64,000 nucleotides of DNA from Bradyrhizobium sp. AUGA SZCCT0176 (GCF_018130145.1 NZ_JAFCMB010000001.1:558001-622000); one strand, 5' to 3'. Shown: positions 43,640 through 53,021, numbered from the stretch's first letter. Made by a program: numbers and translations. The notes: generated by a model not told the origin, from the sequence alone.

Positions 43640-45265
43640 TCAGGCGTCGCGCTTGCGCGTGAAGTCGCCGCCGGGGATCGAAGCCAGCAACGCCTGCGTA
43701 TAGGGATGCTGCGGGTTGCCGAACACTTCGCCCGCGAGGCCTTGCTCCACCACGGCGCCATCCTTCATCACGGCGACGAGATCGCAGATTTGCGCGGCGA
43801 CCCGCAGATCATGCGTGATGAAGACGATGGAGAGACCGAGCCGCTGTCGCAATTCGGCGAGCAGCTTTAGCACCTGCGCCTGCACCGAGACATCGAGCGC
43901 GGAGACCGGTTCGTCCGCGACCAGCACGGCCGGCTTGAGCGCGAGCGCACGTGCAAGACCAATGCGTTGCCGCTGGCCGCCCGAAAATTCATGCGGAAAC
44001 CGGTCGCCGGCGGAAGGATCGAGCCCGACCAGCGCAAACAATTCCCGCGCATCGGCGATTGCCTTGGCGCGCGGCGTGCCGTGCACGATCGGTCCCTGCG
44101 CCACCAGTTCGGCCGCCTTGCGGCGCGGATTGAGCGAGGCGAACGGGTCCTGGAACACCATCTGGATGTGACGGGTCTCGCGGCGGACGTTCTCACGCGA
44201 CATCTTCGCCCAGTCGTTGCCCTCGAGCAGGATCGCTCCCTGGTCCGGATCGATAAGCCGAACGATGCAGCGCGCCAGCGTCGACTTGCCTGATCCGGAC
44301 TCGCCGACGATGCCGAGCGTCGCGCCTCTGGGCAGGGAGAGCGATACGTCCTTGACCGCGGGCGTCACGCGCGCGCCGCGGCCGAGGAAACCGCCGGTGC
44401 GGTAGGTCTTGGAAACATCCGATATCGTCAAAATGTTCTCGGCCGCGAGCGCGCGCGGCGGCGGCGCCTTCAGCGGCGGCACGGCGGCGATGAGTTGCTG
44501 GGTGTAGGCATGCCTGGGATCGTTCAGCACCGTATTGGCCGGGCCCTGTTCCACGATCGCGCCGTGCTGCATCACCACGACGCGGTCGGCGATCTCGGCG
44601 ACGACGCCGAAATCATGGGTGATGAACAGCACCGCGGCCTTGCGGCGTTGCTGCAGGTCACGGATCAGCTTCAGGATCTGGGCCTGCGTCGTGACATCGA
44701 GCGCGGTGGTCGGTTCATCCGCGATCAGAAGCTTTGGGTCGAGCGCAAGCGCCATCGCGATCATCGCGCGCTGCCGTTGGCCGCCCGACAATTCGTGCGG
44801 ATAGGCCTTCGCCGCGACCTTGGGATCAGGGATCCGCACGTCGGCGAGCAGGGCCAAAACCCTGGCGGCGATTTCGGTCTTGGACAGTTCGGTGTGGATC
44901 GAAAACATCTCGGCGATCTGATCGCCGATGGTGCGCAGTGGATTGAGCGCGGTCATCGGCTCCTGGAAGATCATCGCAATGCCGGCGCCGCGCACCTGGC
45001 GCATTTCGGCGACGGTGGCGGAGGCGAGGTCGCGGCCCTCGAACATCACCCGGCCGGCGTCGATCGTCACGTCGTTGGGCAGCAGGCGCATGATGGCGTT
45101 GGCCATCATCGATTTGCCGGAGCCGGATTCGCCGACCACGCAGAGGATCTCGTCCGATGCGATCGACAGCGACACATCAGACAATGCGTGCCGCCGGTCG
45201 GCGCCCGCCGGCAGGCGGACGCCGAGGTGCTCGATCGAGAGGACGGTGTTCGGCGGCTCGCTCAT
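43640..45265 (-). CDS. Dipeptide/oligopeptide ABC transporter, fused tandem ATPases (DppDF-like)
   Basis: A 541-residue protein containing two ABC ATPase domains in one chain. Domain 1 has Walker A GESGSGKS (about residue 44), LSGGQRQR and LLIADEPTTALD. Domain 2 has GESGSGKST, FSGGQRQR and VLVADEPVSALD. The start at 45265 is fixed by ATGA overlap with the DppC-like permease stop and by the MSEPP opening; the longer upstream frame is noncoding. It powers the DppABC-like importer encoded upstream in the same operon. Confidence 0.92.
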   Translation of the reverse strand: MSEPPNTVLSIEHLGVRLPAGADRRHALSDVSLSIASDEILCVVGESGSGKSMMANAIMRLLPNDVTIDAGRVMFEGRDLASATVAEMRQVRGAGIAMIFQEPMTALNPLRTIGDQIAEMFSIHTELSKTEIAARVLALLADVRIPDPKVAAKAYPHELSGGQRQRAMIAMALALDPKLLIADEPTTALDVTTQAQILKLIRDLQQRRKAAVLFITHDFGVVAEIADRVVVMQHGAIVEQGPANTVLNDPRHAYTQQLIAAVPPLKAPPPRALAAENILTISDVSKTYRTGGFLGRGARVTPAVKDVSLSLPRGATLGIVGESGSGKSTLARCIVRLIDPDQGAILLEGNDWAKMSRENVRRETRHIQMVFQDPFASLNPRRKAAELVAQGPIVHGTPRAKAIADARELFALVGLDPSAGDRFPHEFSGGQRQRIGLARALALKPAVLVADEPVSALDVSVQAQVLKLLAELRQRLGLSIVFITHDLRVAAQICDLVAVMKDGAVVEQGLAGEVFGNPQHPYTQALLASIPGGDFTRKRDA

Positions 45266-46092
45266 CGGCTCTTCAGCCTCGGATTGAGCGCATCGTTGAG
45301 GCCCTGGCCGACCAGCGACACAGCGAGCACCGTGACCAGGATCGCGATGCCGGGGATCGCCGATACATACCACTGCACCCGCAGCACATCGCGGCCGAGG
45401 CCGATCAGGTTGCCCCAGGACGCCACGTTGGGATCGGACAGGCGCAAGAACGCCAACGCGCTTTCGAGCAGGATCGCGACCGCCATCACCACGCTGGCGT
45501 AGACAATGACCGGCGGCAGCGCGTTGGGCAGGATTTCGCCGAGGATGAGCTGGATGTCCTTCATGCCGAGGGTGCGGCCGGCCTGGACGAATTCGCGGTT
45601 GCGCAGCGACAGGAACTCGGCGCGGGTCAGCCGCGCCGGCGCCGGCCACGACACCACGCCGACCGCGATGGTGACGGTGGTCAGCGTCGACCCGAACACG
45701 GCGACCAGAACCAGCAGCAGCACGAAGTTCGGCAAGGTCTGGAAGGCCTCGGTGATCCGCATCAGCACGGTATCGACCCAGCCGCCATAATAGCCGGCGA
45801 AAGCACCGACGAAGATGCCGATCAAAATCGCAATCGCGGTGGCGACGCCGCCGATCAGCAGTGAAATCCGCGCGCCGTAGAGAATCTGTGCGGCGATATC
45901 GCGGCCGGAATTGTCGGTGCCGAGCAGGAAGCGCGGATTGGAGAACGGCCAGATCAGGGGGCGGCCGGCGAGCGCGAGCGGATCGCGCGGATAGAACCAG
46001 CCCGCGCTGACCGCCATTGCGATCACGATCAGGAGCAACACGAGGCCTGCGACCGCGGCAGGACTGCGGAAATAGCGTTTGACCGCATCCAT
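45262..46092 (-). CDS. Peptide-type ABC transporter permease (DppC-like)
   Basis: A 276-residue permease: SPAAVAGLVLLLIVIAMAV is the first TM segment, FLLGTDNSGRDIAAQILYGARISLLIG is the conserved DppC loop after it, and the EAA region is RTLGMKDIQLILGEILPNALPP. The ATG at 46092 lies 4 nt after the DppB stop and follows GGAAGGG. The gene belongs to the Opp/Dpp operon from 48926 to 43640. Confidence 0.9.
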   Translation of the reverse strand: MDAVKRYFRSPAAVAGLVLLLIVIAMAVSAGWFYPRDPLALAGRPLIWPFSNPRFLLGTDNSGRDIAAQILYGARISLLIGGVATAIAILIGIFVGAFAGYYGGWVDTVLMRITEAFQTLPNFVLLLVLVAVFGSTLTTVTIAVGVVSWPAPARLTRAEFLSLRNREFVQAGRTLGMKDIQLILGEILPNALPPVIVYASVVMAVAILLESALAFLRLSDPNVASWGNLIGLGRDVLRVQWYVSAIPGIAILVTVLAVSLVGQGLNDALNPRLKSR

Positions 46093-46096
46093 CGTT

Positions 46097-47074
46097 CTAC
46101 CCTTCCGCCGAGATGCGCGGGTCAAGCCGGGCATAGAGGAGATCGACGGCGAAGTTGACGACGATGACGAGGAGGGCGGAGACGAACACGATTCCCAGCA
46201 GCGTATTGAGGTCGCGCTGCACGACCGACTCGTAGGCCAGCCGTCCGAGCCCCGGCAAGGAGAACACGCTTTCGACCACCACCGACCCGCCCAGCATCGT
46301 GCCCGCCTGCAGGCCGATCAGCGTCACCATCGGGAGGAGGGCGTTGCGCAACACGTGCCGCGTCACCACGCGGGTCTCGTCGAGGCCCTTGGCGCGGGCG
46401 GTGCGGACATAATCGAGGTTGAGCACCTCCAGCATCGAGGCGCGCATGATGCGCAAATAAATGGCCAGGAAGATCAGCCCGAGCGTCAGTGTCGGCAGCA
46501 CGAGGTGGCGGGCGATGTCGAGCGTGCGCCAGATGCCTACTTGCACTGTGCCGATATTCTCAAAACCTCCGGGCGGCAGCCACTGTAGATAGACCGAGAA
46601 CACCACGATCGCCATCAGCCCGAACCAGAATGAGGGCGTGGCGTAGAATACGAGACCAAGCGTCGAGATCAGCGTATCCGGCCAGCGGTTGACACCACGC
46701 GCCGCGATCACGCCGAACAACAGACCGAAGAAGAACGCAAAGGACAGCGACGCCGTCATCAACAGAATGGTCGGCGGCAGCCGCTCCAGGATGACCGAAG
46801 CCACCGGCTTGCCATAGATCGAAGAGAAGCCGAGATCGAGCCGCACCAGGCGCCAGAGGTAGTTGCCGAGCTGGGCCGGCACCGAGAGGTCGAGGCCGTA
46901 AAATTTGCGCAGCTCGCGCGCGGTTGCGGCGTCGCCGCCGCCCATCTGCGCCATCATCGCATCGACGGTGTCGCCCGGCGCGAACTGCAGCAGCAGAAAC
47001 ACGCCGATCAGGATCAAAAACAGGGTCGGGATCGAGGCGGCGAGCCGTCGCCCCGCAAGGCCTAGGATGCGCAT
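46097..47074 (-). CDS. Peptide-type ABC transporter permease (DppB-like)
   Basis: A 325-residue permease with the DppB N terminus LAGRRLAASIPTLFLILIGVFLLLQFAPGD, the region YGLDLSVPAQLGNYLWRLVRLDLGFSSIYGKPV, and the EAA loop YVRTARAKGLDETRVVTRHVLRNALLPM. The ATG at 47074 starts the first helix. An in-frame ATG at 47146 would add 24 residues encoded by repeat-derived sequence and is unlikely. Between this gene and the binding-protein gene lies a palindromic repeat element, so transcription may be attenuated or processed there. Confidence 0.9.
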   Translation of the reverse strand: MRILGLAGRRLAASIPTLFLILIGVFLLLQFAPGDTVDAMMAQMGGGDAATARELRKFYGLDLSVPAQLGNYLWRLVRLDLGFSSIYGKPVASVILERLPPTILLMTASLSFAFFFGLLFGVIAARGVNRWPDTLISTLGLVFYATPSFWFGLMAIVVFSVYLQWLPPGGFENIGTVQVGIWRTLDIARHLVLPTLTLGLIFLAIYLRIMRASMLEVLNLDYVRTARAKGLDETRVVTRHVLRNALLPMVTLIGLQAGTMLGGSVVVESVFSLPGLGRLAYESVVQRDLNTLLGIVFVSALLVIVVNFAVDLLYARLDPRISAEG

Positions 47075-47090
47075 AAAGTATCTATAGCGT

Positions 47091-47119
47091 TTTCGAACGA
47101 AGTGGACACCGGTTTGCGC
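47091..47119. repeat. 29-nt dispersed motif, copy 1
   Basis: It begins TTTCGAACGAAGTGGACACC and matches 24 of 29 positions with the copy at 49704-49732, beginning TTTCGAGCGAAGTGGTCAGC. I recognise this motif as a frequent intergenic sequence in Bradyrhizobium genomes. Confidence 0.65.
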
Positions 47120-47146
47120 AATTGAATCGGAACGTTGGTACTTCAA

Positions 47147-47297
47147 CCTCGCCCCGCTTGCGGGGAGAGGTCGGCGCGTAGCGCCGGGTGAGGGGGTACA
47201 GGTCTATCGATAGATCGAGATTGAGGAGAGAGCCCCTCACCCCGACCCTCTAAGAGCGAGCTTCGCTCGTCTCGACCCCGCAAGAGCGGGGCGAGGG
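47147..47297. repeat. Palindromic repeat element inside the peptide-transport operon
   Basis: The outer arms CCTCGCCCCGCTTGCGGGG and CCCCGCAAGAGCGGGGCGAG, and the inner pair GGGTGAGGGG with CCCCTCACCC, give a nested cloverleaf-like structure of about 150 nt. It separates the binding-protein gene from the DppB gene and could act as an mRNA stabiliser or differential-expression element. Confidence 0.75.
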
Positions 47298-47309
47298 AGA
47301 AGTCGAAGG

Positions 47310-48926
47310 CTAGGAGGAAAGCCAAAGATCGTGCCAGCTTGATGAGCCCCAACGCGGGGTGTTGGAGTGGTTGCGCGCCTTGGCCGAGATCACGGTGACG
47401 AAAATCTGCTCGATCGGCATCCAGACCGGCAGCTCGGTATTCACTTCCTTGACGAACTGGGCGTAGAGCGCCTTGCGCTTGGCGGGATCGACTTCCGTCG
47501 CCGCATCGTCGATGGTCTTGTCGACGGCCGCGTCGGTCCAGTTCCACTGGTTGGTCCAGGGCGCGCCCTTGGGCTGGCCGGAGCGATACCAGACCGTGGT
47601 CGAGACCGCGGGGTCGTTGCGGTACTGATGCCAGCCGGTCGCGAGATCGAAGGCGTGCTCGTCATAGACCTGCTTGAGGAAGCCGCCGCCATCGTTGCGC
47701 ACGATCTCGACGGGTATGCCGATCTCGCCCAGGGATTGCTGGATAAAGGTCGACCACAGCGAGATGTCCTCGCCCCACGGCGCCGGCAGCAGTTTTAGCG
47801 AAAACCGCGTGCCGCCAGCGCCTGCCTTGAAGCCGGCCTCGTCGAGCAGTGCCGCGGCCTTGGCCTTGTCGTAGGGATATTGCGGCGTGTTCGGTCCGGG
47901 ATAGAAATCCGTCGACGTCGAGGGGATCGGGCCGGTGCCGAGCTTGGCGAAGTCGCCGAGGAAGTTGTCGATGAAGAACGGCACGTTGATCGCGTGCGCG
48001 ATCGCGCGGCGGACCTTGATGTCGGACAGTTCCTTACGGCGGAAGTTGAACTCGAGCGTGTTGGTGCGGGCGTTACCTTCATTGCCCTTGGTCGAAACGA
48101 CGAAGCGCTTGTCCTTGGCGAGCCGCGCCATGTCCGAGATCGTGAGGCCCGAGAACGGGCTGTAATGCAGTTCGCCGGCTTCCATCTGCGCCGCCGCCGC
48201 GGCGCGATCGGTGATCACGCGCCAGACGATGCGATCGAGATAGGGCGCGTTGGGACGCCAGTAGTCCGGGTTGCGGTCGGCGATGATGTATTGGCCGCGT
48301 TCGTATTTGACGAACTTGAACGGGCCGGTGCCGACAGGCGCGAGATTGGTCGGATTCGGGCGGATGTCGCCGCTCTCGTAGAGATGCTTGGCCGAGATGT
48401 AGCCGAGGTCGGGCAGCGCGCGCAGCAGCAAATTGAGCGGCATCGGCCGCTCGTATTTGAAGATCGCGGTTTGCGGATCCGGCGTCTCGACGGCGGTGAG
48501 GAACAGCTGCAGCGTCGAGCCGTAGTTGAGGATCTTCTTCCACATGTTCATGGCGGTGAATTCGACGTCGGCCGAAGTGAACGGTTTACCGTCGTGCCAG
48601 GTGACGCCCTTGCGCAGCTTGAAGGTGACGGTCTTGCCGTCGGGAGAGGCTTCCCAGCTCTCGGCGAGTACGCCGACGGGTTTGCCGTTGGCGTCGAGGT
48701 CAACCAGATTTTCCTGAATCTTGCCGCTGATGATGTAGACGCCGGTGGACGCCTGAATGCTCGGATTGAGCTGGCGCTGCTCGGCGCCGTAATGAACGTT
48801 GAACACGCCGCCCTTCTTCGGGGTTTCCTGCGCGAAGGCCCGCATCGGATTGATGACATTGGCGGCAATCGCGGCTGATGTCAGCAGCGCGGTGCGGCGA
48901 TTGATATCGAGGCGGGTCAAATCCAT
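47310..48926 (-). CDS. Peptide-type ABC binding protein (DppA/OppA family), Tat-exported
   Basis: A 538-residue solute-binding protein of family 5. The Tat-type signal is NRRTALLTSAAIAANVINPMRAFA. VLAESWEASPDGKTVTFKLRKGVTWHDGKPFTSADV (about residues 88-123) is the SBP_bac_5 signature. ATG 48926 has TCGGAGAGTTTCGC upstream. It is the first gene of the operon; the peptide, amine or sugar-acid ligand is unknown. The adjacent FAD amine oxidase hints at an amine-containing substrate. Confidence 0.9.
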   Translation of the reverse strand: MDLTRLDINRRTALLTSAAIAANVINPMRAFAQETPKKGGVFNVHYGAEQRQLNPSIQASTGVYIISGKIQENLVDLDANGKPVGVLAESWEASPDGKTVTFKLRKGVTWHDGKPFTSADVEFTAMNMWKKILNYGSTLQLFLTAVETPDPQTAIFKYERPMPLNLLLRALPDLGYISAKHLYESGDIRPNPTNLAPVGTGPFKFVKYERGQYIIADRNPDYWRPNAPYLDRIVWRVITDRAAAAAQMEAGELHYSPFSGLTISDMARLAKDKRFVVSTKGNEGNARTNTLEFNFRRKELSDIKVRRAIAHAINVPFFIDNFLGDFAKLGTGPIPSTSTDFYPGPNTPQYPYDKAKAAALLDEAGFKAGAGGTRFSLKLLPAPWGEDISLWSTFIQQSLGEIGIPVEIVRNDGGGFLKQVYDEHAFDLATGWHQYRNDPAVSTTVWYRSGQPKGAPWTNQWNWTDAAVDKTIDDAATEVDPAKRKALYAQFVKEVNTELPVWMPIEQIFVTVISAKARNHSNTPRWGSSSWHDLWLSS

Positions 48927-49356
48927 GCGAAACTCTCCGAAGGGTACATCAGGCGGTGCGCCGTTCAGCCGGCGGCGGGCTCTCCTGGATGCTACGATGG
49001 AAGGGGAACTGGAGTCATTTTCTAATCGCCGCCCGGTTCGGAAAATCCTTCCGGAAATCCGGACATGCGCGCATCAGCGTTGCGATCGCCGCCGTTTTAT
49101 TCGGCATCAAAACCATCGCTCGCCATGACGGCGATCAGGCGCGGGAGTGGTCGGAGATCGTCGAAAAAGGCTGTCTGACAAGGCATTTCGCCGCATTCAG
49201 CCGGTTTAATGCACCGCCAAAGCCTTAAAAACTAGCCTATTTCCTGCGAATCAGTGCAAGTCAAATAGCGATATAGTTGTGCAGAATGTCGAAAAGCCTG
49301 TTTTTTTAGGCAATTTCCGCCATATCGTGCCTCTTCCAGAATCAAATGGAGCAACC
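48927..49356. other. 430-nt intergenic region between dppA-like and HU-like genes
   Basis: This divergent region has no convincing gene. It becomes AT-richer from about 49225 and carries AAAAGCCTGTTTTTTTAGGC (49293-49312), a weak 4-bp hairpin with a T-rich loop just ahead of the HU-like gene. Promoters for both flanking genes presumably lie here. Confidence 0.4.
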
Positions 49357-49656
49357 ATGGCTACCCAAATGTCTAAGTCGCAGCTGATCGAAAAGATCGC
49401 TACGTCCACCGAAGTTTCGAAGAAGGAAGTCAAGGGCGTGATGGACGCGCTCGTTGACGTTGGTCACAAGGAGCTGAAGAAGAACGGGGTGTTCCTCGTC
49501 CCCGGCTTCGCCAAGTTCGTTGTGGTCAAGAAGCCCGCGACCAAGGCTCGCAAGGGCACCAACCCCTTCACGGGCGAAGAAATGATGTTCAAGGCCAAGC
49601 CGGCGCGCAAGATCGTCCGCGCCCGCCCGGTCAAGGCCGCCAAAGACGCGGTGTGA
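49357..49656 (+). CDS. HU/IHF-family DNA-binding protein
   Basis: A 99-residue nucleoid protein. SKSQLIEKIATSTEVSKKEVKGVMDALVDVGHKELKKNGVFLVPGFAKF matches the HU dimerisation helices and first strands. KPATKARKGTNPFTGEEMMFKAKPARKIVRARP covers the DNA-wrapping arms with the NPxTGE motif. It has an Ala/Lys/Arg-rich C-terminal tail. It resembles the shorter HU-like proteins of Bradyrhizobium/Rhodopseudomonas rather than canonical HupB. GGAG lies at 49348-49351, 5 nt before the ATG at 49357. It is monocistronic with its own strong terminator. Confidence 0.9.
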   Translation: MATQMSKSQLIEKIATSTEVSKKEVKGVMDALVDVGHKELKKNGVFLVPGFAKFVVVKKPATKARKGTNPFTGEEMMFKAKPARKIVRARPVKAAKDAV

Positions 49657-49661
49657 TAGCG

Positions 49662-49691
49662 AAAAGGCCTCCGGCGACGGAGGCCTTTTTT
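49662..49691 (+). terminator. Rho-independent terminator of the HU-like gene
   Basis: AAAAGGCCTCC (49662-49672) and GGAGGCCTTTT (49679-49689) pair over 11 bp around a 6-nt GGCGAC loop, and the T-run continues to 49691. It is the clearest intrinsic terminator in the window. Confidence 0.92.
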
Positions 49692-49703
49692 GCTCGGGCC
49701 ATA

Positions 49704-49732
49704 TTTCGAGCGAAGTGGTCAGCGGTTCGCGT
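49704..49732. repeat. 29-nt dispersed motif, copy 2
   Basis: It matches the copy at 47091-47119 at 24 of 29 positions and follows directly after the HU-like gene's terminator. Confidence 0.65.
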
Positions 49733-49795
49733 AAGCGAAGCGCGCCAGAATAAGGCGGGATTCCGGTTCTGAACCTATCAGAGCCGGGGTGGCCG

Positions 49796-50575
49796 CTAGA
49801 CCACCGGCGACCGGCCGCCATCGACATTGATGGCTGTCCCGGTGATGTAAGAGCCCTGCTCCGAGGCGAGGAAGCAGGCGAGGTTGGCGAATTCCTCCGC
49901 CGTGCCCATTCGCCCGAGCGGGACGCCTTTGGCGAGGTCGCGGGTAAAATCGTCGAAATCCGTATCCGGCGCCTTCTGGGCGTGCCGCTTGACCCATTGA
50001 TCACTCACGATCAGCCCGACCAGCATCGCATTGACCAGAACGTTGTGCGGGCCGCCTTCGTTCGCCATGGCCTTGGTCAGCGCCATGCCGGCCGCCCGGG
50101 AGACCGAGGTCGGGGTTGACGCGGCAGCCGGCGCCTTGGCTCCGATGTTCAGCACGTTGATGATGCGGCCCCATTTGCGCGCCTTCATGCCCGGCCAGAC
50201 CAGCCGGCTGAAACGGATCGCGGCGAACAGTTTCAGGTCGAGGTCGTCCTGCCACATTTCGTCGGTCACGGCCTCGAACGCCATCGCGCGCGAGGTGCCG
50301 GCATTGTTGACGAGGACGTCGACCGGGCCGAGATCGGCGGCGATCCTGTCATGGGCCTTGGCAATATCCGCCGCCTTCGAGACGTCGCAGACATAGTCGC
50401 GAACCTCGACGCCTTCCTTGGCGAGTGCCTCGCGCGCGGCCTTCAAGTCCTGTGCGCCGCGCGCCAGGATCGCGACCTTGGCGCCGGACTCGGCAAAGCG
50501 CCGCGCGACGGCGAGCCCGATACCCTTGCTGCCGCCGGTGACGGCGGCAACGCGGCCCTTCATGGTGACGTCCAT
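49796..50575 (-). CDS. SDR family oxidoreductase
   Basis: A 259-residue classical SDR: VTGGSKGIGLAVARRFA (cofactor loop), LARGAQDLKAA (Arg after beta-2, NADP preference), NNAGTSRAMAF, and a Ser/Ala-rich catalytic region NIGAKAPAAASTPTSVSRAAGMAL. In that region the usual Tyr-x-x-x-Lys is not visible (Ser/Arg in its place), so catalysis is uncertain. The ATG at 50575 follows GGGAGGAAAAA. It is divergent from the CmcJ-like gene. Confidence 0.82.
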   Translation of the reverse strand: MDVTMKGRVAAVTGGSKGIGLAVARRFAESGAKVAILARGAQDLKAAREALAKEGVEVRDYVCDVSKAADIAKAHDRIAADLGPVDVLVNNAGTSRAMAFEAVTDEMWQDDLDLKLFAAIRFSRLVWPGMKARKWGRIINVLNIGAKAPAAASTPTSVSRAAGMALTKAMANEGGPHNVLVNAMLVGLIVSDQWVKRHAQKAPDTDFDDFTRDLAKGVPLGRMGTAEEFANLACFLASEQGSYITGTAINVDGGRSPVV

Positions 50576-50858
50576 TTTTTCCTCCCTGGATGCGGCGTCT
50601 GTGCCACCGCTCAGTGCTGTAACGCCATACGGGCCGGGAGGGTAGTTCTCCCCGGGCATGGCGAGGCTTGCGTTTTGCGGTCTGACGAACCCGTGAAGCG
50701 CAGAAATATCCATCCGGGAGAGCCGGTGCGCGCGACAAGGATCTTTCGCGTTTCGCGCCTGCGGGAACGGCAATCTTGCTATTTGCAGCGCGGCCTTGCG
50801 GGGGAGTGCGGGCCAGCCAAAATCAAGTCGAACCAACAATAGAGTCCAGGAGAATGCC

Positions 50859-51704
50859 ATGGGCCTGCAACAAGCAAAACTCGAGTCGCTTCCCTTCGTC
50901 ACCGGCGGACTCAACTACCTCGCGCCAACCCCCGGAAAGCCCCGCACTTACGCATTCGATCCACCGCCGGGCGAGCCCCGATCGACGGCGCTGCCCGAAC
51001 CCCATCAAGTTCCGATCTTCGACGCCCGCCTGATCGCTGGCAGTCTTTCGCTGGACCGCGAGGGTTTTGCCCTGGTCCGCCACCCGACCAGCGTCCGGAA
51101 TTTCTACGACGATAAGGAGGTGCGGAACGTCTACTATCCCGCCGCCGAAGCTTTTCTCCGCGCAACGTTGAAAGCCGATCGCGTCGTGATATTCGACCAT
51201 ACCGTTCGCAAGCGCGTGGAGGGTGCGGCCGATGTGCGGGACGCCGGCCCGCGCCAGCCGGCGACGCGTGTCCATGTCGACCAGACCGATTTATCAGGCG
51301 CCAATCGCGTTCGTGAGCATCTGCCCGACGAGGCTGACGAACTGCTGAAAGGCCGGGTCCAGGTGATCAATCTGTGGCGCCCGATCCGCGGACCGCTGCG
51401 CGATGCGCCGCTCGCGATGCTGGACGGCCAGACTGTGGCGCCCGGCGATCTCGTCGCCTCCGATCTGATCTATCCGAACCGGCAGGGCGAAACCTATTCG
51501 GTGAAGTACAACCCCGACCATCGCTGGTACTACATTCCTGAGATGACCGCGGACGAAGCGTTGCTGCTGAAGTGCTACGATTCGGCGACCGACGGCCGCA
51601 CGCGGTTTGGGCCGCACACCGCCTTCATCGATCCAACGACGCCGAAAGACGCCGCACCGCGCGAAAGCATCGAGTTGCGGACGCTGGTGTTCCACAAGCA
51701 CTGA
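50859..51704 (+). CDS. CmcJ/NvfI-family putative 2-oxoglutarate/Fe(II) oxygenase
   Basis: A 281-residue protein of the CmcJ/AsaB-like family, known from cephamycin and fungal secondary metabolism and common in proteobacteria. Characteristic segments are FYDDKEVRNVYYPAAEAFL, VIFDHTVRKR, VHVDQTDLSG (H-x-D metal ligands), LWRPIRGPLRDAPLAMLD and YNPDHRWYYIPEMTADEALLLKCYDS. PHTAFIDP probably supplies the third ligand. The ATG at 50859 has AGGAGAATGCC upstream. A perfect palindrome follows the stop. The substrate is unknown. Confidence 0.85.
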   Translation: MGLQQAKLESLPFVTGGLNYLAPTPGKPRTYAFDPPPGEPRSTALPEPHQVPIFDARLIAGSLSLDREGFALVRHPTSVRNFYDDKEVRNVYYPAAEAFLRATLKADRVVIFDHTVRKRVEGAADVRDAGPRQPATRVHVDQTDLSGANRVREHLPDEADELLKGRVQVINLWRPIRGPLRDAPLAMLDGQTVAPGDLVASDLIYPNRQGETYSVKYNPDHRWYYIPEMTADEALLLKCYDSATDGRTRFGPHTAFIDPTTPKDAAPRESIELRTLVFHKH

Positions 51705-51710
51705 TCGCCT

Positions 51711-51740
51711 CGCCGGGAATACCATTTGGTATTCCCGGCG
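51711..51740. terminator. 30-nt near-perfect palindrome after the CmcJ-like gene
   Basis: CGCCGGGAATACCA (51711-51724) and TGGTATTCCCGGCG (51727-51740) pair over 14 bp with a 2-nt TT loop, 7 nt past the stop. It may end the CmcJ-like transcript, but there is no T-tract, so it could instead be an operator for the transporter gene that starts 46 nt later. Confidence 0.5.
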
Positions 51741-51785
51741 TATTGGTGTTACCCCGGCTGCAACAAGGCCGGGAAGAAACGAAAC

Positions 51786-53021
51786 ATGGACGGCGGCAAG
51801 GCCGACGACGCGGATGTCAACATCCGCGCACTGATTTTTGCGCTTCTGGCGCTGGCCTGCGGTCACATGCTGTCGACCCTGCTGCGCACGATCCCGGCCG
51901 TCAGCCTCGACGTGATGGCCGCTGATTTCAAGACGTCGCCGCAGACGCTGGCGAGCTTGACCTCGATCTATCATTTTTCGTTCGCGGCATCGCAGATACC
52001 GGTCGGCGCCGCGATGGATCGTTTCGGCGTGCGGCCGGTTTCGCTTTGTCTGCTGATTGGAACGATTGTCGGCGCGTTGGCGTCCGGCCTGGCAACCGGG
52101 CCGGAGAGTTTTCTGTTCGGACAATTCCTGCTCGGGGTTGCGAACTCGGGCATGTTGATGTGCCCGATGACGCTGGCCGCAAAGCAATTATCTCCGGCGC
52201 GGTTCGGCCTGTGGTCCGGACTGATCCTGTCGATCGGCAATATCGGCATGCTGCTGTCGTCGAGCCCGCTCGCCTTCGTCGTCGAACAATGGGGATGGCG
52301 GGCAGGGTTCTGGATTTCCGCCGGCTTCGGCCTGATGGTGGCACTGGCCGTCTATGCCCTGGTGCCGAACCAGCGGGCTGAGCATGCCGATCGTTCGTCG
52401 CCGCTGTCGCAGATGGCAAGCGTCCTGCGCATCGGCGTGTCGTATCGGCTGCGCGGCTTGATTGCCATTGCGCTGGTCTCGCTGGCGGCCGTGCTGGTGC
52501 TGCGGGGATTGTGGGGCGGTCCGTGGCTGATGGAGATCAAGGGGCTCAGTCGGATCGGGGCCGGCAACGCGCTTGGCCTGTTCACGATCGCGCTGATCGT
52601 TGGGCCGGCTCTGATCGGTATTTTCGACCGAAGCTTTGGCCATCGCCGCGAGGTGCTGGCGGCCACGCATTTCCTGGCGGCGCTGTTGCTCGCCTTGATG
52701 GCCGCGGGCGCGTCCCATTTTCCAATCTCGGACCTGTTCGGCGTTGCGGCGATGCCGGCTCAATATGACACCGTCCTGCTCGTGTTGATCGGTTTTGCCA
52801 TGTCGGCGCAGCCGCTGGTGTTCGGCATGACGCGGCAACTCGTGGACCAGCAGAATACCGGCAAGGCGCTGTCAGCGATCAATCTGGCGTTCTTCCTGGG
52901 AGCGGCGCTGATGCAATCGGCAACCGGCGTGGTCGCGGCGCTGCTTGGATTACCTGCCGTGCTGCTGTTCATGGCCGCGGCGCTGATCATCGGGACAACG
53001 CTGTTTTTGCTGTATACCTAG
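51786..53021 (+). CDS. MFS transporter
   Basis: A 411-residue permease with about 12 TM segments. The first cytoplasmic loop motif reads VGAAMDRFGVRPVSL (about residues 76-90). FGLWSGLILSIGNIGMLLSSSPLAFVVEQWGWRAGFW in the N-half is typical of organic-anion or metabolite MFS. The ATG at 51786 starts after a 30-nt palindrome. It precedes the class III aminotransferase and hydantoinase genes on the same strand and probably imports or exports their substrate. Confidence 0.85.
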   Translation: MDGGKADDADVNIRALIFALLALACGHMLSTLLRTIPAVSLDVMAADFKTSPQTLASLTSIYHFSFAASQIPVGAAMDRFGVRPVSLCLLIGTIVGALASGLATGPESFLFGQFLLGVANSGMLMCPMTLAAKQLSPARFGLWSGLILSIGNIGMLLSSSPLAFVVEQWGWRAGFWISAGFGLMVALAVYALVPNQRAEHADRSSPLSQMASVLRIGVSYRLRGLIAIALVSLAAVLVLRGLWGGPWLMEIKGLSRIGAGNALGLFTIALIVGPALIGIFDRSFGHRREVLAATHFLAALLLALMAAGASHFPISDLFGVAAMPAQYDTVLLVLIGFAMSAQPLVFGMTRQLVDQQNTGKALSAINLAFFLGAALMQSATGVVAALLGLPAVLLFMAAALIIGTTLFLLYT

